A DNA stretch of 64,000 bases from DASRWI01 sp035654655 (GTDB lineage: Bacteria > Bacteroidota > Ignavibacteria > Ignavibacteriales > Ignavibacteriaceae), in assembly GCA_035654655.1 (NCBI GenBank), contig DASRWI010000029.1, forward strand, positions 81,435-145,434. Reading direction: 5' to 3'. The notes beneath the pieces were generated by a model. It was not told the origin of the DNA. It searched no databases and saw only the letters and a list, made by a program, of their open reading frames with translations. The position numbers were made by a program, and so were the translations under genes. Below, piece after piece: positions 1 to 6,200 of this stretch; within the stretch, counting starts at the first letter, position 1, and the number at the start of each line of letters is the position of its first letter.

Positions 1-354
1 TGTTAAACTATTTTTGAATACTTGTTCAAAGGCTAAGAATTTTAAAATACCTAAGTTAACAGAAGGATGGAATCTTAAACCACCTTTATAAGGACCAATT
101 GCGCTGTTCATATTAATTCTGAACCCACGGTTTATATGAATTTCACCCTGGTCATCCATCCAGGGAACACGGAACATCATAACTCTTTCAGGTTCAACCA
201 TTCTCTCTAAAATTTTCGCAGAACGATATTCGGGATGACGTTCTAACACTAAATCTAAAGAATCAAATACTTCTTCAACAGCCTGATGAAACTCAGGTTC
301 AGCAGGATTTTTAGCCTTAACTTCTGCTACTAATTTTTTTACGTACTCTGACAT
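1..354 (-). CDS. gdhA: NADP-type glutamate dehydrogenase, N-terminal part (runs off the window)
   Basis: The 118 visible residues match the N-terminal part of hexameric glutamate dehydrogenase, which interconverts glutamate with 2-oxoglutarate and ammonia in the cytoplasm. Family landmarks are RVPWMDDQGEIHINRGFR and, after it, NSAIGPYKGGLRFHPSVN, which belongs to the substrate-binding region around the conserved Lys. The rest of the gene, including the nucleotide-binding domain, lies beyond position 1. The start is ATG at 354 with AGAGGA a few bases upstream. It is transcribed away from the M24 peptidase gene, so the 355-708 gap serves both. Nitrogen assimilation is also represented by glnA at 34.3 kb. 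NADP preference is inferred from resemblance to GdhA-type enzymes. Confidence 0.93.
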   Translation of the reverse strand, partial: MSEYVKKLVAEVKAKNPAEPEFHQAVEEVFDSLDLVLERHPEYRSAKILERMVEPERVMMFRVPWMDDQGEIHINRGFRINMNSAIGPYKGGLRFHPSVNLGILKFLAFEQVFKNSLT

Positions 355-708
355 AAGATCCTCTTAAAATAATTTTTGTTTATTGTAATTTTTATGATAA
401 TTATTAATTAGAAAACCGAACTTTGCTTTATTAAATAAGGAAGTGCACAGATATGCATAATTCACTTTGGAAGACGAAATAAACTCTTGTTTCCCCAAAA
501 ATTTCACATAGTCTCTAAAACTTAAAGAGTGACTAAACTGATTCGTAAACTACCACATTAAATATTTTTTACTTAACTAAATTACTAATTTATAATTCAA
601 AAACTCAAACTTTTTAAAACTTTTTTTTAATTTTTGCTGCTTGTTTAGATAAAAGTGTTTAGCTATTTTAACGCAGCTAAAGAAAAAACCGCAAAGGATA
701 CATTTACT
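355..708. other. Divergent intergenic region between gdhA and the M24 peptidase gene
   Basis: About 350 AT-rich bases without a credible gene. The region must hold the promoters of both outward-facing genes. The only clear signals are the Shine-Dalgarno-like AGAGGA before gdhA and AAGGA (694-698) before the M24 gene. No hairpin, repeat copy or riboswitch-like structure was recognised. Confidence 0.6.
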
Positions 709-1899
709 ATGCTTGATAAAATAATTAAAGAAAAAGTTGAACAATCTATCGGTATTCTAAAAGATAAGAATATTGATATGTGGCTGATATTTGCACGCGA
801 AAGTTCTACTGTTCATGACCCTATGATGGATATGGTTGTGGGTAAAAATTGCACCTGGCACTCAGCTTTTATCTTCTGTAAAGATGGTGATACCGCTGCA
901 ATTGTTGGTTCAATTGAAGAAAGCAATTTTACAGAATTGGAATGTTTTAAAGAAGTTATAGGGTATGTTCAATCTGTAAAAGAACCTTTGTTAGAATACT
1001 TGAAGAAAAAAAATCCTGAACAAATCGCGATAAACTTCTCTGTTAATTCAAGTCTTGCTGATGGTCTTTCACATGGAATGTATATTACATTACGAGAGTA
1101 CCTGATGGAGATAGGAATGGAGAATAGATTAATTTCTGCTGAAGAAATTGTTTCATCAGTAAAAGGCAGAAAGTCACCTTCTGAATTGGCGATTATGAAA
1201 GAAGCCATAACTGAAACTTTAAGAATTTTTGATGAGGTTACAAAGTTTATTAAACCCGGAAAAACTGAAAAAGAAATTTCAGATTTTACAAAGCAATTTG
1301 TTTTTGACAAAGGATTTGGATTAGCTTGGGATGAAGACCATTGTCCTGCTGTATTCACAGGTCCTGATACTGCAGGAGCTCATTCAGGTCCAACAGATAA
1401 GAGAGTTGAAAAAGGACATATTGTTAATATGGACTTTGGAATTTTATATAAAGGTTATTGTTCTGACTTGCAGCGTATGTGGTATGTTCTAAAAGATGAT
1501 GAAACTGATGCACCTGAAGAAGTTAAAAAAGGATTTAATATAATTAAAGATGCAATCAGAATGTCTGCTGCAAAATTAAAACCAGGAATGACAGGCTGCG
1601 AGATTGATGACATAGCCCGCAACTATATTACTGAAAATGGATATGAAGAATATCCACATGGATTGGGACATCAGGTTGGCAGACAAGTTCACGATGGTGG
1701 AGCTGGATTATTTCCAAGATGGGAAAGATATGGTAATGCTCCATTTATGAAGCTTGAGAAAAACCAGATATTTACAATTGAACCCCGCTTGCCAGTCGCA
1801 GGCTATGGAACTTCAACATTAGAAGAAATGGTTTATTTAACTGAAGATGGTTGCGAGTTTATCTCCACTCCACAAGAAGAGTTAATGCTGATAAGATAA
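709..1899 (+). CDS. M24 family metallopeptidase (Xaa-Pro aminopeptidase-like)
   Basis: Predicted cytoplasmic aminopeptidase of the pita-bread fold, 396 residues with the chosen start. An N-terminal creatinase/prolidase-like domain (about 1-150) precedes the catalytic domain. Likely metal ligands, numbered from this start, are D242 and D253 (in MDFGILYKGYCSD), H317 (in HGLGHQVG), E358 (in FTIEPRL) and E372/E373 (in STLEEMV), the usual D-D-H-E-E set for two metal ions. An upstream GTG at 655 would add 18 residues, but AAGGA lies ten bases before ATG 709, so 709 is preferred. A strong terminator follows at 1924. Substrate is unknown; members release N-terminal residues before proline or act as prolidases. 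Confidence 0.85.
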   Translation: MLDKIIKEKVEQSIGILKDKNIDMWLIFARESSTVHDPMMDMVVGKNCTWHSAFIFCKDGDTAAIVGSIEESNFTELECFKEVIGYVQSVKEPLLEYLKKKNPEQIAINFSVNSSLADGLSHGMYITLREYLMEIGMENRLISAEEIVSSVKGRKSPSELAIMKEAITETLRIFDEVTKFIKPGKTEKEISDFTKQFVFDKGFGLAWDEDHCPAVFTGPDTAGAHSGPTDKRVEKGHIVNMDFGILYKGYCSDLQRMWYVLKDDETDAPEEVKKGFNIIKDAIRMSAAKLKPGMTGCEIDDIARNYITENGYEEYPHGLGHQVGRQVHDGGAGLFPRWERYGNAPFMKLEKNQIFTIEPRLPVAGYGTSTLEEMVYLTEDGCEFISTPQEELMLIR

Positions 1900-1923
1900 A
1901 GGCTATTGATTTGTGTTGGATTT

Positions 1924-1956
1924 TGCCTCCGTATTTATTGCGGAGGCATTTTTTTT
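1924..1956 (+). terminator. Rho-independent terminator after the M24 peptidase gene
   Basis: TGCCTCCG (1924-1931) pairs perfectly with CGGAGGCA (1941-1948) around a nine-base loop and is followed by eight T residues. Confidence 0.9.
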
Positions 1957-1992
1957 CACTCTTTATTTATGATAGGGCAAAAAAGAGTTCCT

Positions 1993-2062
1993 CATCCCGT
2001 AGGGATACATTAATAATAACAAAGTTCAACAAATAAGCTTTGCATCCCGTAGGGATACATTA
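1993..2062 (+). repeat. REP-like palindromic doublet, left of the transposase (forward)
   Basis: First copy 1993-2020: CATCCCGTAGGGAT followed by ACATTAATAATAAC. Second copy 2042-2062: the same palindrome followed by ACATTA. The two lie 21 bases apart in direct orientation. Both stems are perfect, ATCCC against GGGAT around GTA. Confidence 0.85.
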
Positions 2063-2124
2063 GAAATTTTCTATTTATCACTCCTAATATTTATATTTAT
2101 TTTTATTCAAAATAATTATTTCTT

Positions 2125-2589
2125 ATGCCTAATACATATACTCAAATTTACTTGCACTTCATTTTTGTTGTTAAAGGGAGAGAGTCGTTACTAAACAAAA
2201 AAGTACATGAAGATTTATTTCGATATTTTAATTCTATAATTAATTTAAAAACTCAAAAACTACTTGCGTTAAATGGTTATTTGGATCATCTACATCTTCT
2301 TATAAGTATAGACCCAAATAAATCAATATCTGATTTGGTAAAAGAATTAAAAGTACACTCTACTAAATTCATAAAGGGGAATCTAAACGTAAAAAGTTTC
2401 TCTTGGCAAGGCGGATATGCTTGTTTTTCTTACGGAGCATCGCAGCTCAGTAAGGTCAAAACTTACATTGCTAAACAAGAAGAGCATCATAAGTCAAAAT
2501 CTTTTAAGGAAGAGTATGAAAGATTCCTGAAAGCTTTTAATATTCCATATGATGAAAGATATGTATTCGAATATCTAGACCTTGATTAA
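2125..2589 (+). CDS. HUH/Y1 transposase, IS200-like, probably a REP-associated tyrosine transposase (RAYT)
   Basis: A 154-residue single-domain protein of the Y1_Tnp (PF01797-type) family, which cleaves and joins single-stranded DNA at hairpins through a covalent 5'-phosphotyrosine link. The metal-binding HUH motif is H55-L56-H57, where many relatives read PDHIH. The likely nucleophile is Y114 in TYIAKQEEHH, with Q118 and H121 on the same helix. The N-terminus NTYTQIYLHFIF is typical of the family in Bacteroidota. The reading frame is intact, so the enzyme may be active. The TAA stop (2587-2589) is the first three bases of the inner right repeat copy. No accessory tnpB gene is present. Start ATG 2125; no clear Shine-Dalgarno. 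Confidence 0.88.
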   Translation: MPNTYTQIYLHFIFVVKGRESLLNKKVHEDLFRYFNSIINLKTQKLLALNGYLDHLHLLISIDPNKSISDLVKELKVHSTKFIKGNLNVKSFSWQGGYACFSYGASQLSKVKTYIAKQEEHHKSKSFKEEYERFLKAFNIPYDERYVFEYLDLD

Positions 2590-2655
2590 TGTATCCCTAC
2601 GGGATGCACAATGTTTTGATTAGGTTTGTTATTATTAATGTATCCCTACGGGATG
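2587..2655 (-). repeat. REP-like palindromic doublet, right of the transposase (reverse)
   Basis: Copies at 2587-2607 and 2625-2655 are exact reverse complements of the left doublet: the short copy (ending GGGATGC) lies next to the gene and the copy with the TTATTATTAATG tail lies outside. The short copy overlaps the transposase stop codon. The outer copy is followed by AAAAA, as in several other copies. Confidence 0.85.
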
Positions 2656-2684
2656 AAAAATAAATTCAATCAACAAATAACATT

Positions 2685-2716
2685 AAAAAAATCCCAAGCT
2701 TTAACTTGGGATTTTT
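2685..2716. terminator. Bidirectional Rho-independent terminator
   Basis: A perfect stem, ATCCCAAG (2691-2698) with CTTGGGAT (2705-2712), flanked by A6 on the left and T4-5 on the right. It can end transcription of the minus-strand FG-GAP gene and of the transposase unit. Confidence 0.85.
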
Positions 2717-2741
2717 AATTTTAAATAAGTAACTACAACTT

Positions 2742-4760
2742 TTATTTTACTAAAGAAAGTTTTTTAACTTCAGAATAGTTGTTTGCAGTTATTTTGTAGA
2801 AATATGTTCCGGTACTTAAGGATGATGCATCAAAATTAATTTTATGTGCACCTGCTTTTAAGAATCCATTAACTAACTGTGCAACTTCCTGCCCAAGTAT
2901 ATTATAAACAGATAATTTTACATTACCATCCATGGCAATACTAAAGCTGATATTTGTTGTTGGGTTGAATGGATTAGGATAATTTTGCGACAAAGTATAA
3001 GTTAAAGAATTAACATCAGCAGTTAAGCTGCCGGCGACCTTACTTGTCCCATCATAATCAACCTGTACTAATGTATAAGTGTAAGAACCATTCAATAAAT
3101 TTTTGTCAACAAAAGAATAAATTTGTTTTTCTGATGTTGTACCTTTTCCTGTTACATTACCAATAACATTACCATCTCTTTTTAAAATGAAATGACTATT
3201 ATTAGTTTCAGTAGAAGTACTCCAATTTAATGTAACCTTATTACCATTTACTAAACTGGTAAAACTTTCAAGTTCAACAGGTACGGTATTATACTTATTG
3301 AAATAACCGGTATGCTGGGCATCGTATAAATACATCGGCAATAATATTTCATCTTCATTATAAGGAAGACCGGTATTCCATAAATAATAAAATGCATCTT
3401 TAGGTGCTGCAAAGTTGAAGGAACCTCCAAAGATATCAAGAGTATTATTTCCATCAACATCTAATAATGATGGCTGTTGGAAACTTGTATTCTTTTGAAC
3501 TTTCAAAGGATATCCGGTAACTGGTGTGTTATCAAGGTTAACAGCATTGTAATAACCTGAATCTCCGAATTGAATATTCTGGTCAAATAGTAATTCCATA
3601 GCAGGATCACTATCAAGGTTTGCAATTGTAATTTGATTAGCCATACCAAAGAATGGTCCTAAAGGAAAATTAGGAAGAGTAGTTCCATCTTTTTTAAATC
3701 CATAAATGAAACAATCAGGTGTTGTTGATGAACCATATTCAGGGAATAAAATATCTAAAGTATCATCACCATCAATATCAGCTATTGAAGGAGCACCATA
3801 AACCCATCCAACACAAGTCTTAGGCCATCCCGGATAAGTTGTACCATTATTTCTTATAACGTACATAACTCCGGCAGATGATTCGTGTGAACCAAAAACT
3901 ATTTCTTTTTGGCCATCATTATCAATGTCAACTAAAATAGAAGCAGAATATGAATTTGAACCATTGACAGTATCTCTGATAGTATAAGGGAATCCAGGTA
4001 GAGTATTCCCATCTTTATCAAATCCATGAATTTTTTTGGTTGATTGAATAAAAATTTCTTTGAAACCATCATTGTTAACATCACCAACAGAGGCATTAGC
4101 TGCAACGTATCTATCCATTAATTTCGGCCATCCGGGCATTTGGGTACCGTCTCCCTTAAGAACATTTGCTCTATAGTTTCTATCACCGAAAACAATTTCC
4201 AAAGAACCATTATTGTCTACATCAGCAAGAGTAACGCCCATTGGGTATTTACCAGTAGTAAATGGAAAACCTGTAACATCTGTTCCATCTTTTTCGTATG
4301 CATAAATCTTACCTCCTAAAGCTCCACCTACACCTGTAACAAGTTCACCTTGTCCATCACCATCAATATCACCAAAAGATATTGACCATGCAACTTCATT
4401 GTTTACTGCATAAGTTTTTGGCCAGCCTGTTACATAGGAAGTATCTTTATTTATTGCATAAAGAACTTGCCCTGAACCAAATACTAATTCAAGGTCAGCA
4501 TCTGCATCCATATTGCAGAAAATACCTCCTGTTTTTGGTGAGAAGACTACATATCCACCTTTAACAGGAAAATTACTGAATAAAGTATAAGCATCGGGAT
4601 TATATAAAGATTTAAAATATCCGTCTGTTTGAGATGACAATTCATCTTGATACTTACCATCTACATCAGGGGCTGAAAAAGTAGTTATTGTTTTGTTTTG
4701 TGGTAGTGTGAGAGAGGAGAAAAGTGCCAGAACGAGTATACTGAGTAACATTTTTTTCAT
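2742..4760 (-). CDS. Secreted FG-GAP/VCBS-repeat protein with T9SS type A sorting domain
   Basis: A 672-residue exported protein. A signal peptide (MKKMLLSILVLALFSSLTLP) is followed by eight FG-GAP/VCBS-like calcium-binding blades recognisable by D-x-D-x-D/N-G repeats, such as DIDGDGQGELV, DVDNNGSLEIV and DIDNDGQKEIV. These predict an integrin-alpha-like beta-propeller over about residues 80-470. A fibronectin-like module starting PVELESF follows (about 500-580). The C-terminal 85 residues are a T9SS sorting domain beginning near SQNYPNPFNPTT and ending KKLSLVK, expected to be removed as the protein crosses or is anchored to the outer membrane. It stands alone, with a terminator downstream. 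Its ligand is unknown; surface adhesion or carbohydrate binding are possible. Confidence 0.88.
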   Translation of the reverse strand: MKKMLLSILVLALFSSLTLPQNKTITTFSAPDVDGKYQDELSSQTDGYFKSLYNPDAYTLFSNFPVKGGYVVFSPKTGGIFCNMDADADLELVFGSGQVLYAINKDTSYVTGWPKTYAVNNEVAWSISFGDIDGDGQGELVTGVGGALGGKIYAYEKDGTDVTGFPFTTGKYPMGVTLADVDNNGSLEIVFGDRNYRANVLKGDGTQMPGWPKLMDRYVAANASVGDVNNDGFKEIFIQSTKKIHGFDKDGNTLPGFPYTIRDTVNGSNSYSASILVDIDNDGQKEIVFGSHESSAGVMYVIRNNGTTYPGWPKTCVGWVYGAPSIADIDGDDTLDILFPEYGSSTTPDCFIYGFKKDGTTLPNFPLGPFFGMANQITIANLDSDPAMELLFDQNIQFGDSGYYNAVNLDNTPVTGYPLKVQKNTSFQQPSLLDVDGNNTLDIFGGSFNFAAPKDAFYYLWNTGLPYNEDEILLPMYLYDAQHTGYFNKYNTVPVELESFTSLVNGNKVTLNWSTSTETNNSHFILKRDGNVIGNVTGKGTTSEKQIYSFVDKNLLNGSYTYTLVQVDYDGTSKVAGSLTADVNSLTYTLSQNYPNPFNPTTNISFSIAMDGNVKLSVYNILGQEVAQLVNGFLKAGAHKINFDASSLSTGTYFYKITANNYSEVKKLSLVK

Positions 4761-4909
4761 AATAGTACCTCATAAAATTGGACAAACCTGCTACTATTTT
4801 TCACAGGGTTACATATAAAATAAGGAATTAAAAAACCAATCGGAAGAAGTAAATTTTTTATATCGAAGAGCTAATATTGAATTGAAAACGAATTTATTTA
4901 TTAAAATAT

Positions 4910-4936
4910 AAAACCCCGAAATCAATTCGGGGTTTT
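4910..4936 (-). terminator. Terminator after the tandem SnoaL-like genes
   Basis: AAAACCCCGAA (4910-4920) pairs with TTCGGGGTTTT (4926-4936) around a five-base loop. Read on the minus strand the stem is followed by a U-rich run. Confidence 0.8.
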
Positions 4937-4951
4937 ATAAGAAATGAAAAA

Positions 4952-5458
4952 CTATTTTTTTTCTTTAGTATCCTTCTTTTCCATATCTGGTGCCATGGTT
5001 GATTCTTTCATCTTATCTCTGTTCCACATATCAACCTTAGCCTTAACTGAACCATCTTTTTGAACTTCCCATATAGTTAAATATTTTCCTTTATCATCTT
5101 CATTTTGTTTTGTTTTAGGATTAACATAATTAACTTCGAAAGTTCCAATTTCATAATAATATTTACCATCTCCAAAAACTTCATTAGTGTTGAACTTTAC
5201 CTTATTTGTTTTCTCGTTTTTCATTCCTTCCATATCTTTTTTCAAGGCATCCATCCCTTTAACTATAGGTCTATTATTAGGAAGTGAAATTCCATCTTCT
5301 GTATATAAAGATAAAAGCGTTTTCTCATCATTTTGAACCATCGCTTTTTCCATTTTATCATTTGCTTTTTTTATTTCATCCTTAACTTTTGAAAGATCAT
5401 TTTGAGCGAACAAAGCTGCACAAGTGAAAACCAAAAAGAACATCATCATCTTTTTCAT
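4952..5458 (-). CDS. Exported SnoaL/DUF4440-like (NTF2-fold) protein, copy 1
   Basis: A 168-residue protein with signal peptide MKKMMMFFLVFTCAALFAQ and one NTF2-like domain of the SnoaL/DUF4440 type. Typical features are the N-terminal helix, LLSLYTEDGISLPNNRP, the strand pattern GDGKYYYEIGTFEV, and KGKYLTIWEVQKDGSVKAKVDMWN. The fold forms a conical pocket used for ligand binding or isomerisation, and many exported members have no known activity. The Lys-rich tail after about residue 150 is absent from the neighbouring copy. It lies 15 bases downstream of its paralogue at 5474-5956, probably in the same transcript, and a terminator follows. Substrate cannot be predicted. Confidence 0.75.
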   Translation of the reverse strand: MKKMMMFFLVFTCAALFAQNDLSKVKDEIKKANDKMEKAMVQNDEKTLLSLYTEDGISLPNNRPIVKGMDALKKDMEGMKNEKTNKVKFNTNEVFGDGKYYYEIGTFEVNYVNPKTKQNEDDKGKYLTIWEVQKDGSVKAKVDMWNRDKMKESTMAPDMEKKDTKEKK

Positions 5459-5473
5459 TTTAATTATCCTTTT

Positions 5474-5956
5474 TTATTTGTTTGTTGTTGGTATGTCGCT
5501 GTTCCAAATTTCTGTTTTAATTTTTAAAGAACCATCCTGCTGCTGTTCCCAAACAGTAACATATTTTCCATTATCCTTTACAGGAGACGCCTGTTGTGGT
5601 AAAAGCATATCAAGAACATAAGTACCTATTTCAATTATATATTTTCCATCGCCATAGACATCCACTGTTTTCAAATCAAATTGATTATACCTTGGCATAT
5701 TCCCCTGCATTGATTGATGCTGCGCTTTTATTTGATCTAACCCATGAATAGTTGGACCTAGTGGCGACATTGAATAAGCATCGGAAGTATACATATCAAA
5801 CATAGCCTGACTATCATCCATCATCATTGCTCGTGTTATCTTTTTATTATTTTCTTCAATGATTTGTCTTGCTCTATTTAAATCCACTTGCTGCGAAAAC
5901 ATTTCTGCACTAAAGACAATACAAAATAACACAATGAACATCATCTTAATTTTCAT
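5474..5956 (-). CDS. Exported SnoaL/DUF4440-like (NTF2-fold) protein, copy 2
   Basis: A 160-residue paralogue of the next gene downstream. It has a signal peptide ending near SAEMFSQ and the same landmarks: MFDMYTSDAYSMSP, YGDGKYIIEIGTY, NGKYVTVWEQQQDGSLKIKTEIWN. The pair looks like a tandem duplication that has diverged a good deal. This copy is Met-rich around residues 44-46 and 52 (AMMMDDSQAM). It is upstream of copy 1 in the likely two-gene transcript. Function unknown; the NTF2-like cone may bind a small hydrophobic ligand or simply act as a scaffold in the periplasm. Confidence 0.75.
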   Translation of the reverse strand: MKIKMMFIVLFCIVFSAEMFSQQVDLNRARQIIEENNKKITRAMMMDDSQAMFDMYTSDAYSMSPLGPTIHGLDQIKAQHQSMQGNMPRYNQFDLKTVDVYGDGKYIIEIGTYVLDMLLPQQASPVKDNGKYVTVWEQQQDGSLKIKTEIWNSDIPTTNK

Positions 5957-6088
5957 ATAATTTCCTATATTTTTTAAAATAATTATAAAAAATTAGCGAT
6001 AAGACCATACCAGAAAATATATTGGATATCACAATTCAGTTAGAATTAATATTGAGTGTATTTTGTGAACAAGCTTGCAGTTTATAGA

Positions 6089-6179
6089 GCATTCTAATGG
6101 AATGCTGCAATAATTGAAAGTAAAATCAATCAATAGCATTCCGACATGAAGTGGTCCCTTTGGGATTGGAATACATTAA
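6089..6179 (+). repeat. Diverged REP-like doublet with a loop insertion
   Basis: The first copy (6089-6115) reads GCATTC-TAAT-GGAATGC followed by CAATAATTG. The second (6136-6179) keeps both stem arms, GCATTCC at 6136-6142 and GGAATACATTA at 6169-6179, but its three-base loop is replaced by about 26 bases that include GAAGTGGTCCCTTTGGGA. That inserted segment is the reverse complement of a block also present at 42421-42436 and, in part, at 35771-35787. Confidence 0.65.
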
Positions 6180-6200
6180 ATGAATATTTTAGTTATAACC

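Larger units (their letters stand above)
1993..2655. mobile_element. RAYT-type transposase unit enclosed by nested palindromic inverted repeats
   Basis: The single transposase gene is bracketed by two nested pairs of inverted repeats. The outer pair, 1993-2023 and 2625-2655, is a perfect 31-base inverted repeat. The inner pair, 2042-2062 and 2587-2607, is a perfect 21-base inverted repeat. Each copy also contains its own small palindrome, ATCCC-GTA-GGGAT. The left side therefore reads as two forward copies and the right side as two reverse copies. The same doublet recurs without a transposase elsewhere in the window, as REP/BIME elements do around a REP-associated tyrosine transposase. No target-site duplication is evident. 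Element limits are inferred from the repeats. Confidence 0.75.

Noticed and set aside
655..708. GTG start at 655 for the M24 peptidase
   Set aside because: AAGGA is correctly placed for ATG 709, and the extra 18 residues match nothing usual in the family.
1993..2655. Short repeats with regular spacers that look like a small CRISPR array
   Set aside because: The copies are palindromic, change orientation across the gene, occur only in pairs with recurring flanking sequence, and no cas gene is near. They fit REP-like elements.
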